NCBI RefSeq assembly: GCF_008801695.1
Contig: NZ_VZPF01000005.1
Span: 1-64,000, forward strand
Direction: 5' to 3'
Origin: Pantoea stewartii subsp. stewartii
GTDB lineage: Bacteria; Pseudomonadota; Gammaproteobacteria; Enterobacterales; Enterobacteriaceae
DNA length: 64,000 bases
Positions within the stretch are counted from its first letter, which is position 1; every line of letters starts with the position of its first letter. Of this stretch, positions 8,386 through 18,229 are shown piece by piece. The notes below the pieces were generated by a model, which saw only the letters and a program-made list of their open reading frames with translations, was not told where the DNA came from and did not search any database. The translations under genes were made by a program, and so were the position numbers.

Positions 8386-9338
8386 TATTTAACCTCGTAA
8401 TTAAAAATGACTTCTTTGATAAGTTGCTGCGAAATGTCCCGCGTAGTGCCCTGGTAATAGTTCACTTCGAAGTCGATGGTTTTTTTCTTCGCCAGCGCGT
8501 TAATTTCGACCTGATTAGCCTTTGCATCCTGAACAATTGGCATATTCGTGATCCCGAATTGCTCATCCCAGAGCGCCTTTTCCACGACATAATCCAGAAA
8601 ATTAAGCGCCTGTTCGTTGTTGAATCCGTAGAGCGTTACCCGCACCTGGTCCTGCGAAAACTGATAGCGTTGGCCGTCTAAAGTTTTCTGCGCAACCTGA
8701 AGCGCTACGGTTCGCGATACATCGACAGCGATGTATGGAGGTCGTAGATTTGATGGCACGAGAAATGAGGGGTATACCGTTGCAAACTGCTTGAACGACA
8801 ACCAGACAGGAATGCTGTTAGAAAGCACCAGGTCAGTACTTATATCATCAGGGTCATCTATTATCTGCGACCGCATCGTTGGCAGGATCGCCGTTCCCCG
8901 GTAATGAAAAATGCCAGCCTGGGTATAACGACTCTCCATCCGTGAAAATGCGAACTGCGTACCATCGTATTCACCGAGATATACAGAGTTCGGATCCTGG
9001 ATATTGAAATCGTCTATTTTCTCAATTGGCGTGAAAATAATACTGTTTACGTCGCGGGACGTTGTATCGTTCTGCTCAGTAACAACCTGCCTGTGCAGGC
9101 TCCCTTTTATCGTGCAGGTTAATGGGCTATCAGTAAGCCCTAACCGGGCCAATTCATCCGGGTTTACGATTGCAGCGTTGACCCAGTAAACAAAACCATC
9201 AAGCGGTAAAACCTGTTTCACATAAAGAGTGAAATTAATTTCCTGACCTGACGATATTGTTTCGACTGCTGACTGCAATACACCTGATAACTGGCTCCCG
9301 GTCTGCTCGGCTAATTCGTCAAGACTCGGCATCGTCAC
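8385..9338 (-). CDS. Head-tail connector or tail-completion protein
   Basis: A 317-residue protein encoded immediately before the sheath. It is soluble, rich in beta-strand and aromatic residues, with no recognised catalytic motif. In this family of phages the slot between connector genes and sheath holds a tail-terminator or neck protein. It overlaps the upstream gene by 20 bases. Confidence 0.5.
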   Translation of the reverse strand: MTMPSLDELAEQTGSQLSGVLQSAVETISSGQEINFTLYVKQVLPLDGFVYWVNAAIVNPDELARLGLTDSPLTCTIKGSLHRQVVTEQNDTTSRDVNSIIFTPIEKIDDFNIQDPNSVYLGEYDGTQFAFSRMESRYTQAGIFHYRGTAILPTMRSQIIDDPDDISTDLVLSNSIPVWLSFKQFATVYPSFLVPSNLRPPYIAVDVSRTVALQVAQKTLDGQRYQFSQDQVRVTLYGFNNEQALNFLDYVVEKALWDEQFGITNMPIVQDAKANQVEINALAKKKTIDFEVNYYQGTTRDISQQLIKEVIFNYEVK

Positions 9339-9747
9339 CTATCCATGCAACAAAAGATGATTTGAATAGACCGCCATCAATGAAGGACGGGCGACGCGGC
9401 CCCTTCTCCTGCTTCAGGCGCGAGTTTTTACCTTCCAGCGCGGCCTGTGTCGGCACACCATCTACAGCTAACCCTGCCATTTCCTCGCGTTCGAGAAAAA
9501 TGTTGAACTGCTGCATAGTTTCCCCGAGCAATTCTCCCTGAGTTAACGGCGCACCATGCTGGATGTGATTGATAAGCGAATAAGCAACAGCTTCGCCCAC
9601 CTCGGCGCAAATCTCGTCAGAGTGCGTTTCAAAAAAATGGGTGAAGAGTTGGTACCTGTCCTGAAGTTCTTCAGCGACTTCAAACGTGGTAGCCGACGTG
9701 TCGCCGTAGTCATACGGCATATCAATGACACCCAGACAGACTTTCAC
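9319..9747 (-). CDS. Head-tail connector protein, unknown family
   Basis: A 142-residue acidic protein. I choose the GTG at 9747 because it overlaps the upstream stop as GTGA, a typical coupled start; an ATG at 9720 is the alternative. It is mainly alpha-helical (EVAEELQDRYQLFTHFF). Its place after the DUF4054 gene suggests a neck component. Confidence 0.55.
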   Translation of the reverse strand: MKVCLGVIDMPYDYGDTSATTFEVAEELQDRYQLFTHFFETHSDEICAEVGEAVAYSLINHIQHGAPLTQGELLGETMQQFNIFLEREEMAGLAVDGVPTQAALEGKNSRLKQEKGPRRPSFIDGGLFKSSFVAWIGDDAES

Positions 9748-10184
9748 GGCGTGTACCCCCAAAGCGGACCCATTTCCATCAGTACCGCAATAACCTGACG
9801 ACCATACGGATCCTGCATCATCATCAGGTCGGCCAGTGTCAGATTATTGAGCGCATCGCTGATAGCCATTGAACCCGATGTTCCCTGATCGGCAGCGGAA
9901 TTAACCAGCCCGTACACTGGCGTATTCAGACCCAGCTTTTTTCGCTGTTCAATGAAGAAATCACCGGGGCCATAACGCAGCAAAAGCGAGCCACCAGCGT
10001 TATAAACGGTGTTCGTGTAGATAATGGGCAGGCACTCCAGCCCCAGATTTTTCGGGATAAGCTCAAGTGCCGAGCAGTAACAGCATTTCAGCGTGGGATC
10101 ATCATCGGAAATAGCTGTTTCAGGTACGCCCATCACGCCACGAACGAATGCGAGGTATCCCTCAAACGTCGGGCGAATGGTCAT
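9744..10184 (-). CDS. Head-completion protein, DUF4054 family
   Basis: A 146-residue protein resembling DUF4054 neck proteins that follow the capsid gene in this phage type and sit under the portal. The start TIRPTFEGYLAFVRGVMGVP and a helical core with YNAGGSLLLRYGPGDFF are visible. The start codon overlaps the previous stop. Confidence 0.65.
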   Translation of the reverse strand: MTIRPTFEGYLAFVRGVMGVPETAISDDDPTLKCCYCSALELIPKNLGLECLPIIYTNTVYNAGGSLLLRYGPGDFFIEQRKKLGLNTPVYGLVNSAADQGTSGSMAISDALNNLTLADLMMMQDPYGRQVIAVLMEMGPLWGYTP

Positions 10185-10654
10185 TATTTTTGTACCTTTA
10201 CCGTTTTATTCAGTTTCGGTGGGTTATCCTGTTCAACGTTGACGGCCTCACCGGTTATTTCAACGACAACTTCACCCGGTTTAGGCGTTTCGCCACTCTG
10301 CATGACAGCTTTATCAACAGCATTACTCATCGACACGGCGTTAGCCTCAAGAATAGCCTGAGACATATCGTCGAGATTTTCGGTTTTTTGCTCCGCATTC
10401 TCTTCGATACGCCCAACGGTCAGCGGCTTATCAATGGAATAGCAGATGCCAGAAAATGTTTTGTCCACTTTGTCGCAGCGCTGGAAACCATACGGCTCAT
10501 GCTGTTTGATGATGTGGTGAATAACGTCAGACTGGTTATCGATCATGTGCTGGCCGCCAGCGGGGATCGTCACACCAAAGGACTGTGATTTTTCCGGCAG
10601 TTTGTAGTTGAACGTATGAGCCTGACGGGAGCAGTTAGCGATAAAAAGTTTCAT
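10184..10654 (-). CDS. Virion-region protein of unknown function
   Basis: A 156-residue protein between the major capsid and DUF4054 genes. The N-terminus MKLFIANCSRQAHTFNYKLP and VTIPAGGQHMI suggest a small beta domain, while the C-terminal third is charged and likely disordered. A head decoration or connector role is plausible by position only. Confidence 0.5.
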   Translation of the reverse strand: MKLFIANCSRQAHTFNYKLPEKSQSFGVTIPAGGQHMIDNQSDVIHHIIKQHEPYGFQRCDKVDKTFSGICYSIDKPLTVGRIEENAEQKTENLDDMSQAILEANAVSMSNAVDKAVMQSGETPKPGEVVVEITGEAVNVEQDNPPKLNKTVKVQK

Positions 10655-10719
10655 GAATTTTCCTCAAAAAAATGGGGAGTGTTATCTCCCCAAATCCACC
10701 AGTTAAAACAACGAGGGTA

Positions 10720-11748
10720 TTACGCGTATTTCGCAGAAAGCAGCGTCACGCCTTCAGAACGGAAGTTCCAGCCAGGCGTTGAGCGCATGGTGTACAGCGT
10801 GGTAATGCCTCCATCCGGCATCGGTGACGGGATTTCAGTCGGCGCAGCAACGTCGCAGAACATCACGTTCACAGCCTTCTGGTTCGGCATCAGAGTCGCG
10901 AAAATGTTGGTGTTGAGTTCCTGACGTGCCTCAGGCACAACCAGTTCCGGGTTGGTCACGATAATAAGATCGGTACCTCCGGCACCTTTACCAATCAGCG
11001 TGTCGTCCTGACAGAAGATCACATCATCACCGCTGGCACCGTTGGCAATATTTTTAATCATGGTACCGACAGTTTCAGTACCGCCACCCGGGCGTTGATA
11101 GCTGGTCAGTTCAACAACACCAGTCCATTCCAGCGCCTTCATGAACCGCTGAGGGCACAGAACAACGGTGGTCAGCGCCTGCCCCAGCAACATCATGCGG
11201 GTTTTCTGATCGGCAATCAGACCGAGGACAAACTTCGCCATTTCACCGGAGTCCCAGGTGGTGTACGAATCGTTGCCCTGGCTATCGCTGCCGAGGTTTA
11301 CCGTGGTCGCATTTGGTGAGTTGGCGATCCCTTCGTTGTTGGATGCCTTCACACCATAAATGAGCATGTTGCGAAGCTGCTGCGCGTGACCCTGACGGTT
11401 AGCAAGTTGCAGACCGCTGTTAAGTGAATAACCCCAACGGCTTGCCGCATCAGTATCGAGATAGCTGTACTGAGAACGGGTCGAAATGCGGTAAGTCATC
11501 ATCTGGTCATAGCTCGGAACGATGCTCGCAGACGGTAACTGGCCCGGCAGTGACTGGCCGACATGAGCCTGAGTCGTTGCACGAAGATATTTCTGGTACA
11601 CAACCAGATCGCTTGAACCGATACGAGCAGAAGGTGCGCCGCCCGGGAGGATTTCAAATGCGCCGGAAGCCATGCTGTACTGCATGACAATATCCGGCTG
11701 CATCATGGAAGGCGATACCGTGGTAATCGCTGGTGCGAATGCGCTCAT
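10720..11748 (-). CDS. Major capsid protein, DUF2184 family
   Basis: A 342-residue protein at the normal position of the main head subunit, after scaffold/protease and decoration genes. It resembles DUF2184 (HK97-fold) capsid proteins: N-terminal arm, long helix region around ASRWGYSLNSGLQLANRQG, and an A-domain-like C-terminus with NTNIFATLMPNQKAVNVMF. A GGAG-type site precedes the ATG, as expected for a highly expressed gene. Confidence 0.75.
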   Translation of the reverse strand: MSAFAPAITTVSPSMMQPDIVMQYSMASGAFEILPGGAPSARIGSSDLVVYQKYLRATTQAHVGQSLPGQLPSASIVPSYDQMMTYRISTRSQYSYLDTDAASRWGYSLNSGLQLANRQGHAQQLRNMLIYGVKASNNEGIANSPNATTVNLGSDSQGNDSYTTWDSGEMAKFVLGLIADQKTRMMLLGQALTTVVLCPQRFMKALEWTGVVELTSYQRPGGGTETVGTMIKNIANGASGDDVIFCQDDTLIGKGAGGTDLIIVTNPELVVPEARQELNTNIFATLMPNQKAVNVMFCDVAAPTEIPSPMPDGGITTLYTMRSTPGWNFRSEGVTLLSAKYA

Positions 11749-11758
11749 TAATAACTCC

Positions 11759-12376
11759 TTAAATCAAGAACAGGCCACAAGGCTTGCCGTTTTCCCAGAC
11801 CACGTTGCCGCTGGTTTCTTTTTTCACTGTCAGGTTGCTCTGCTGGGAAACCATCAACAGGCTGATGTTCACTTTTGGGTTAGAGGAAGAACCACTGGAA
11901 TACACATCCACGCAGTTTTCCGTCATATCCCAGACAAAACCATCAGCCCCGACTGGATCATCACCGGTGGCAAGCGCCGCGACTGCTGCGCTGATCGGCA
12001 ATGGAATACGCGCACCTGAACCGACGCGATAGTAGTGAACCGAACCACCAGCCAGATAAAGCGGTACCGGGTTACTGGCAGTCGTGATGCCGTGGTACGC
12101 CTGGTTGAACACGGTAAAAGCATTGCAGACCGAAGCTGTTGCTTTTTTGATGGTTGAGCCGCTTACGTTTTCCGCGACAGTGGAAACGCACTCAACCACA
12201 CCAATACCGCCCCATACGGGCGCATCGAGGTTTTTATCCAGAGTACCGGAGCAAAGTTGCAGGCGGATCGCAGGGTCGTCCTGCGCGTCACCCTGAGTCA
12301 GGCCACGCGATTCGACGTTAAAGCTGCCGGCAAATGAACCCTGTGTTTTGAACGGGTCGAAATTAATATCAGCCAT
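11759..12376 (-). CDS. Capsid decoration (cement) protein
   Basis: A 205-residue protein starting MADINFDPFKTQGSFAGSFN and encoded just upstream of the major capsid gene. It is Gly/Ser/Ala-rich and beta-rich without membrane segments, as structural cement proteins are in this position. The start overlaps the end of the protease/scaffold gene. Confidence 0.6.
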   Translation of the reverse strand: MADINFDPFKTQGSFAGSFNVESRGLTQGDAQDDPAIRLQLCSGTLDKNLDAPVWGGIGVVECVSTVAENVSGSTIKKATASVCNAFTVFNQAYHGITTASNPVPLYLAGGSVHYYRVGSGARIPLPISAAVAALATGDDPVGADGFVWDMTENCVDVYSSGSSSNPKVNISLLMVSQQSNLTVKKETSGNVVWENGKPCGLFLI

Positions 12377-13649
12377 GGTTGTTCATGCTCCCTGGAGTGT
12401 TGATTTTGACGAGGCGACGCCCCGGAGTTTTGAATGCTGCTAACCAGACGTTGGGATCGCCCTGGTATTCAGTAATGCGACGACCTGCTTCATCCATGCG
12501 AACACGCTGGTGTAACTGGCCCAGAGTGTTGTTCATTTCATTCTCGATGGATTTCCGCGCTTCGCCGTAAATAGCCTCTTCGAGAACAGAAAGGGTCGCA
12601 GAATCCGCAATTGCGCGAATGTTCACGTCTTTATGCTTTTCCGAGTGTTTTTGCATTCCCATCAGTACGCGCTTGCGGTAATCCAGCGCTTTTTCCCCGG
12701 AAAATGGAGTAGGTGCCTGTTTGCCACACGCAACGTAAGCGGAGTCAGCTTTAACCCTGGCCTCAGTCATGTCAGAGTCAGATTTGGCTTTTTCCTCCTC
12801 CTCAGCTTTGGCCTTTTCTTCATCAGCCTTGGCCTGATCAGCTTTTCGCTGCTCTTCTTCGGCTTCATCCGCTTTGGCTTTTTCCTCTGCCTTTTTCTGC
12901 TCTTCCTGATCGGCTTTTTCCTTTGCCTCTTTCTTTTCCGCTTCTTCCGCATCAGCGCGGGCTTTAATGCCGGATTCCAGCGAATCCATGCGTGCAGAGA
13001 TCGTTTCAAATCCCTTATTCACGCCGCCTAATGCATCGCCAACTACTTTCGCGACGATGCTTTCGAGCATTTTCTCGTCCATATCAATGTCACCTTTGTT
13101 AGAAACCTCGACCCCTGTGGGGATCTTGTCTTTGTCCCACACTCCCAAAGAGCCGTGGTCCTCTGTTACCAGAGCGATGTGATCGAGCAGGAAAGGCACG
13201 CCTTCGATAAGGAAGTTCGTGTCACCATCCATTACTTCCACATTGCCTGATGCGTTGTTAAATACGACTGAAGGACTGGTCGAAACAGTTTCCTTCACGA
13301 TCTGTTCAACGATGTCCCGTATGTAGATGCGACAAACCGCCCAGACTTCATCCCCTCGGATGTATGGCAACATCACCGAGCCGACGATTCGCTCGGTAAA
13401 ATCCTGCTCCGTCAGGACAGCTTTATCAGGGTGATTAGTGATAACGGGCAACCCGTTACAGCGTTGAAGAAATGCATCGTTAAGGTAGAGATTCGGGTCG
13501 CGCCATACGTGTTCTTTCAGCCCTGTCCGGTACGCCAGCCCGGTTCCAGTAATGCGCAGGTTGACCAGCCACATGTTCGAAAACTTCATCGGAGAAGGCG
13601 CTGTGCCGTCCCGTATTCGCTGTGCTAATTCAAGCTCGGTTAAATTCAC
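12369..13649 (-). CDS. Prohead protease/scaffold fusion, DUF2213 family
   Basis: A 426-residue protein. Residues about 1-180 match DUF2213, a prohead protease-like domain, including the segment NGLPVITNHPDKAVLTEQDF and a conserved LDHIALV. Residues about 215-300 are an extreme Glu/Lys/Ala coiled-coil region (many EEAEKKEAKEKA-type repeats), suitable as an internal scaffold. The C-terminus is helical. One polypeptide therefore probably supplies both the scaffold and the enzyme that removes it. It overlaps neighbouring genes at both ends. Confidence 0.75.
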   Translation of the reverse strand: MNLTELELAQRIRDGTAPSPMKFSNMWLVNLRITGTGLAYRTGLKEHVWRDPNLYLNDAFLQRCNGLPVITNHPDKAVLTEQDFTERIVGSVMLPYIRGDEVWAVCRIYIRDIVEQIVKETVSTSPSVVFNNASGNVEVMDGDTNFLIEGVPFLLDHIALVTEDHGSLGVWDKDKIPTGVEVSNKGDIDMDEKMLESIVAKVVGDALGGVNKGFETISARMDSLESGIKARADAEEAEKKEAKEKADQEEQKKAEEKAKADEAEEEQRKADQAKADEEKAKAEEEEKAKSDSDMTEARVKADSAYVACGKQAPTPFSGEKALDYRKRVLMGMQKHSEKHKDVNIRAIADSATLSVLEEAIYGEARKSIENEMNNTLGQLHQRVRMDEAGRRITEYQGDPNVWLAAFKTPGRRLVKINTPGSMNNHG

Positions 13650-14466
13650 GTTTTCCTTTCTCCGTTAAAAACTCGACAGGTAATTTCTGCGGGGCATAAA
13701 TCGGAAACACCTGACAACTGCAAAATGGCTCTTCGCCGGCAGCGGTAATTTCGTCGTAATAACCGTATTCGGGCTTAATCAATCCCTGCTGTACCGCCCA
13801 GGAGTCGCGGATCAGGTAAATAAGCGTGTCGCGGTGCTTGTGATCGACGCGATAGTCGTAGCCAGGCCGACGCCAGTTGGAATGCCAGCGAAACGCGATA
13901 GCGCCACCCTGAACGGAAAGCAGGTATTTCACGTTGCTCGCGAGTTTATGCCCCTGGTCGATTGCCACCCGGCGACTGATGAAATCCAGATCGGTGACTG
14001 ATTTCCGAATAGTCGATTTCTGCGCGTTTTTATCAATCTCGCTCACGCCGTCCGGAGGGATAGACGTTACCCACCCCTGAAAACGCTGCACAGTACGTTC
14101 AATAGCCTGCTCACGGTTCAGTTTGATAAGGTTGGCGCTGGCAAAGATTCGCCGATCAAGCTCCTTACGGAGTTCTGGCTTAATCTTGTCGAGGGTGATT
14201 TGTTTGGGTCCGTCTGGAGGCTGGTCCCGTAAAGCGCCACCGTGAACAACGAGGCGGCTGTAAATAGAGGTGAGGTGCTTACGTGTTACATCATCGCTGG
14301 GTGATTCCCGACTGGCTGCCACCCGTAGTTTCTGACACCAGGAAAGCAATGATTTCTGGCTATCCCATCCGTTATCAACGTAATAATTAATCGCATCGGT
14401 CAGCACTTCGTAGAGGGTTTTAGGTTTCCTCTTCAGTTTCGTACGGCTGGTTCGTTTGTCCGCCAT
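13630..14466 (-). CDS. Minor head protein, Mu gpF-like
   Basis: A 278-residue protein after the portal gene, the normal place of the Mu gpF / SPP1 gp7-like head morphogenesis protein. A C-terminal region with a WRRPGYDYRVDHKHRDTL segment and a later CSC pair recalls the conserved His/Cys part of that family. The first residues are very basic (ADKRTSRTKLKRKPK). It overlaps the portal gene by 47 bases. Confidence 0.6.
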   Translation of the reverse strand: MADKRTSRTKLKRKPKTLYEVLTDAINYYVDNGWDSQKSLLSWCQKLRVAASRESPSDDVTRKHLTSIYSRLVVHGGALRDQPPDGPKQITLDKIKPELRKELDRRIFASANLIKLNREQAIERTVQRFQGWVTSIPPDGVSEIDKNAQKSTIRKSVTDLDFISRRVAIDQGHKLASNVKYLLSVQGGAIAFRWHSNWRRPGYDYRVDHKHRDTLIYLIRDSWAVQQGLIKPEYGYYDEITAAGEEPFCSCQVFPIYAPQKLPVEFLTEKGKREFNRA

Positions 14467-15850
14467 TATTCGGATCCTGCGGTGGTGGTGGCTGGTATTT
14501 CGAAAGGGCTTCTTTGTCGATGATCATTGGCGAATCACCGTAGGTTTCGGTGGCGTTGGTCACGCTGGCCAACCACTCTGCCGCCATCGCCCTGTTTTCG
14601 GGATCAAGCTGTTGCGCCATGATTGAGAACAATGCACCGGCTTGCTGTACAACCTTGCTGTCGCTCTCCCTGCGCTTATCCGGCGACTCTTCCACCAGCT
14701 CCTGCCAGCCCGCATCAAACTCACGCTCCCACATCCTGAAAGTTGTCTGATAATCCTCGGTGATAATGTCCGGATAATCGTTCTTCAAAGAGGTGTAGAA
14801 ATCCTCATTCCAGGCGATGTAACGCACCAAGCGTTCGAAGTAGTCCATAACCGGCTCGATAACCTGACGAACACCATCGACATACTGGCTGATGGCTTTG
14901 GAATCCTCTTTCCCCTCCCCGAACCCATTGGAAAATGCTTCCTCTTTGATAAGGATTGCGGGAACATCACTACCAGCCGAAATGTCGCTGATAATGTTGT
15001 CGCGGGCTGTAGAGAGCGCTTTATCGATGTTCTGAAGGTTCAACGATTCGATATCGTCTTTCGTGCCAATACTGAGCACCCCTTCATTTTCCGAGATTTT
15101 GACGTTTTCCCTTTTCTTACCTGTGGCTGCCGCCATGATGCCGCTGGCTACCGAGCCGTTCTGTTCGGTTTTGGCGACAAGCACGCCCGCTTTTTTAGCC
15201 ACAAGGTTGTTTGCCACCATCGTTCCGATATAAGACTTCATCGGGTACAGAACACGCTGAAACACGCTGCGGCCAGTAAAGCCGAACGTTGAGTTCTGGT
15301 ATTCGAGGTAAATCGGTGTGCCGTTGAATATTTTCAGCGTGCGCGATGGATGCCAGCTTTTTGACGCTATTTTCAGCGTTGCATTCGCCTGCTGAAAGAA
15401 TCGACTATTCGGGTTCTGGTCGGTGACCATGCTGCCGGCAGCATTAAGCGGATCCCAGACGTTGATATAAACGTCTTCTTCTCTCAGCCCAAAAGTCGGT
15501 AGCGGGTCTTTGCACGTCACGCCATCCGTCCCCACACCGATCGCGGCAGCACCATAACAACGGGACACGTAAAAAAGATTCTTTATCTTCTCATTGAGCC
15601 CCATACGCTCCCACACTTCACGAAACTGGCGAACAACACGTTCATCCGGGTCCGTTTCGACGTTATAGGAGCGCGGTTTGCACATCGCCATGTTGATCGG
15701 CTTTTCCACCAGCTTCCCGCCGAGGGGATGGAACTGCCAGAGCAGCTTGCAGGTGTTATAGCCAACATCGGTACCTGGCTTGATAGCGTCGCTATCGAGT
15801 ATCTGCATTAGCTCAGAGCTAAGGTTGGTATTGATCTGAATTTCTGCCAT
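14420..15850 (-). CDS. Portal protein, DUF1073 family
   Basis: A 476-residue portal subunit, forming the dodecameric ring for DNA packaging and tail attachment. It resembles DUF1073 / HI1409-type portals, with the segments MCKPRSYNVETDP and SAGSDVPAILIKEEAFSNG and the following GFGEGKED. It lies 15 bases downstream of the large terminase gene. The C-terminus is a proline-rich tail (KYQPPPPQDPN). Confidence 0.8.
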   Translation of the reverse strand: MAEIQINTNLSSELMQILDSDAIKPGTDVGYNTCKLLWQFHPLGGKLVEKPINMAMCKPRSYNVETDPDERVVRQFREVWERMGLNEKIKNLFYVSRCYGAAAIGVGTDGVTCKDPLPTFGLREEDVYINVWDPLNAAGSMVTDQNPNSRFFQQANATLKIASKSWHPSRTLKIFNGTPIYLEYQNSTFGFTGRSVFQRVLYPMKSYIGTMVANNLVAKKAGVLVAKTEQNGSVASGIMAAATGKKRENVKISENEGVLSIGTKDDIESLNLQNIDKALSTARDNIISDISAGSDVPAILIKEEAFSNGFGEGKEDSKAISQYVDGVRQVIEPVMDYFERLVRYIAWNEDFYTSLKNDYPDIITEDYQTTFRMWEREFDAGWQELVEESPDKRRESDSKVVQQAGALFSIMAQQLDPENRAMAAEWLASVTNATETYGDSPMIIDKEALSKYQPPPPQDPNNGGQTNQPYETEEET

Positions 15851-15865
15851 TACAGAAGTCCCTGT

Positions 15866-17188
15866 TTACAGTGCCTCGTAGTTCCCGAACGCGATGATCA
15901 GGCCGTACGTGTAGCAGTCGAAAAGGTCATCAGCGCGTTTATGCGCTTTCGGGTCGGCCAGGTGGAAACCGGCAATCTGGCGCCAGAGGTGGTTAGCGGT
16001 CTTTTTCTTAAACTCGACCGTTTTATCGAAAGCAGGTTTGGCGATCTTTGCTTTTTCCTGCCAGTGATGACCGGACGCCAAAACTGCCCTTTCGTCTTTC
16101 CCCTTAGAGGTCAATACCGATTTTATGGGCTTCATATCCCATTCTTCGGTTTCGGCTTTCTGGTTGAGGATGGCACCCATTGCAGCGTCTTCCATGAAAA
16201 CGCCCTGGCTCCCATGACGGGGGCGGCAAATCTTCGCCAGCCGTTCGAGGTTGTTGTAAACACCCGGCATATATTCCGGGAGTAACGACGCTTTAATCTG
16301 CGTCACATCCCAGTCAATGATGGTCAGCCGCGGTTCTGAGTAGGTTTCTTCATAAGCGAAGTAAACGAACCCGGTGCCGTCGTTTTCGGTACCGCCTTTC
16401 AGTGCGGTATCAGCCACCGCGAAGATCATGTCGCAGGTAGTTGGCATATCGACGGGCAGGCCATCCACCAGCAGTTTATTCACGTCCAGCAACGCTTCTT
16501 TCGACCAGTCGATAAACTTGGCCAGAAATTCCTGCTGCCATACACGGGGGTCTGTAGTTCGCTCTATCTCCGCCAGCTCATCTGCCGGAAGGTGAGGGTT
16601 TGATGAAGACGGTGCATGATGCTCATGGAAGCCGTGAGCCGGGTCGTTACAGATGGCGTAGAAAAAGTTCTGATCGTTAATACCGTCAGGTGTGGAAAAT
16701 ACCCAGGCGCGGCCACGATAATCCACCAGCGTTGGCTTGATAGCGCGGGGCCAGATTTCTTCCAGCATTTCCGGTGATTTGGTAAACGCAGCTTCATCGA
16801 TCAGGACGCAATGATATTTACGGCCACGGCCTGCCAGTTTGTTATCGTCAGTAACCCAGAAATCTATCTTGCCGCCATTCTTCAACAGAATTCGCTTCTC
16901 ACTGCGAGACTGCGTTTTGATCAGCGGCTTAAGGTATTCGACTAACTCGTCAAAGATTTCCTGATATTGACGATATTGCGCGGTAAAAATCCCCACGCGA
17001 CCGGCTATAGATCTCTTGGTACCAGGTATTACAAATTTATTGGTGACATAGCTTATCGCTATATCAACCAGCATTACTGTTTTGCCCCACCGTCGGCCAC
17101 AACGAATCGCGTTGTATCTGTGCTCAGATCCTGCCGTCCAGACGCGTAGTTGCTCGGAATGCAATTCCGGTAAGAATATTTCCGCCAC
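15866..17188 (-). CDS. Terminase large subunit
   Basis: A 440-residue packaging motor. Walker A is GRRWGKT at residues 31-37 and Walker B VLIDEAAF with Asp131/Glu132. The nuclease domain acidic residues appear in AVADTALKGG, VFMEDAAMG and the C-terminal KRADDLFDC. Together with the upstream small subunit it cuts concatemers and pumps DNA through the portal. Length and motif order are normal, so it looks functional. Confidence 0.9.
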   Translation of the reverse strand: MAEIFLPELHSEQLRVWTAGSEHRYNAIRCGRRWGKTVMLVDIAISYVTNKFVIPGTKRSIAGRVGIFTAQYRQYQEIFDELVEYLKPLIKTQSRSEKRILLKNGGKIDFWVTDDNKLAGRGRKYHCVLIDEAAFTKSPEMLEEIWPRAIKPTLVDYRGRAWVFSTPDGINDQNFFYAICNDPAHGFHEHHAPSSSNPHLPADELAEIERTTDPRVWQQEFLAKFIDWSKEALLDVNKLLVDGLPVDMPTTCDMIFAVADTALKGGTENDGTGFVYFAYEETYSEPRLTIIDWDVTQIKASLLPEYMPGVYNNLERLAKICRPRHGSQGVFMEDAAMGAILNQKAETEEWDMKPIKSVLTSKGKDERAVLASGHHWQEKAKIAKPAFDKTVEFKKKTANHLWRQIAGFHLADPKAHKRADDLFDCYTYGLIIAFGNYEAL

Positions 17189-17200
17189 GATACACCCTGC

Positions 17201-18229
17201 TTATTCAGCGCCTGGCGGCTTCAGCGAATTGTGAATAATGATCTGCTCGTTACCGTTCGCTCCATTACGGAGGTTTTCGATTTCGGCTTTGATTTTTTCA
17301 TTGCTCAGGCGGACACGTTCGATTTCGAGTAACCGAAGTTCTCTATCCTGTTCGCTGGAGGCCAGATTGTGGAAAGCTGCAAGGTTTTTCAGTGCAGCGT
17401 CCTGGTCACGCGTCATGACCTCGATGCCGAATTTAGTTTTCTTCACCCCGGCGATAAGACGACGAGCCGGGCCTACTAAATCCCGCGTATCAGCAAGGAA
17501 AACATCTTCGATGCCCTCACCTGCGCATTTAGGACAATCAGGGTTGGGGTCGTCGTTAGCCACAAAACCAAATCCACCTGACTGATCCGGCGGCGGCTTG
17601 CTGTCATTCGCTGCTTTGGCGGCGGCCTTGTCATACTCGGTTTCATCAATCCACTGATAACGGTTATCGAATCCCCAGCAGTAACGGCAGCACACACGGC
17701 GCATCTGAGAAATCTCGCCGGGATCGGCAATCGCTATTTCATGCCAGTGCCTGAGAATATCCTGGGCGTTTAATATGGCCTGCTCGGTTAACTGCTCAAT
17801 GCCCTGGTTAATGGCTCTCGCCACCGCTGGCTTGCGATACAGCATTCGGGCGTTTCTGTCGCCTCCGGTATAACCTGCCTTCCGGTATGCCTCGTACTTA
17901 TTGCGGCACTCCAGATAGTAGGAAACGAACAGTTTTTCTTTATCCGATAGATCTGCGCAAAAAGGGGATCTTTCGGGATCAGGTTTTGCGCAGTTTTTTA
18001 CTGCCCTCCCTTTTCCCATTCCCTGCTCTGGAGCAGCTTTATCAGGATTCTGCGCAACTACCTGTGCAGTTTTTTTTTGCGCATTATTCTGCGCAGACTT
18101 TTTTATGTAGCGGCGGGCTGTGTCGTAAACCAATCCCTGCTGTTCACACCAGTCTTTCAGCTTTATACCCGTACTGGCGTGAGCGGCAGCAAACTGAGAT
18201 TGCAGCGCCTTCCAGTCGGGTTTGCTCAT
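17201..18229 (-). CDS. Terminase small subunit with zinc-ribbon-like insertion
   Basis: A 342-residue DNA-recognition subunit resembling Terminase_2. The N-terminal 60 residues look like a separate helix-turn-helix (KDWCEQQGLVYDTARRYI). The core starts near residue 95 with LSDKEKLFVSYYLECRNKYEAYRKAGY. Around 180-240 are CRYC and CPKC pairs that could bind zinc. The ATG at 18229 overlaps the preceding stop as TGATG. Its place directly before the large subunit confirms the role. Confidence 0.8.
   Translation of the reverse strand: MSKPDWKALQSQFAAAHASTGIKLKDWCEQQGLVYDTARRYIKKSAQNNAQKKTAQVVAQNPDKAAPEQGMGKGRAVKNCAKPDPERSPFCADLSDKEKLFVSYYLECRNKYEAYRKAGYTGGDRNARMLYRKPAVARAINQGIEQLTEQAILNAQDILRHWHEIAIADPGEISQMRRVCCRYCWGFDNRYQWIDETEYDKAAAKAANDSKPPPDQSGGFGFVANDDPNPDCPKCAGEGIEDVFLADTRDLVGPARRLIAGVKKTKFGIEVMTRDQDAALKNLAAFHNLASSEQDRELRLLEIERVRLSNEKIKAEIENLRNGANGNEQIIIHNSLKPPGAE

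Noticed and set aside
14642-15292. 216-codon plus-strand frame
   Set aside because: Antisense shadow of the portal gene with no recognisable protein features.
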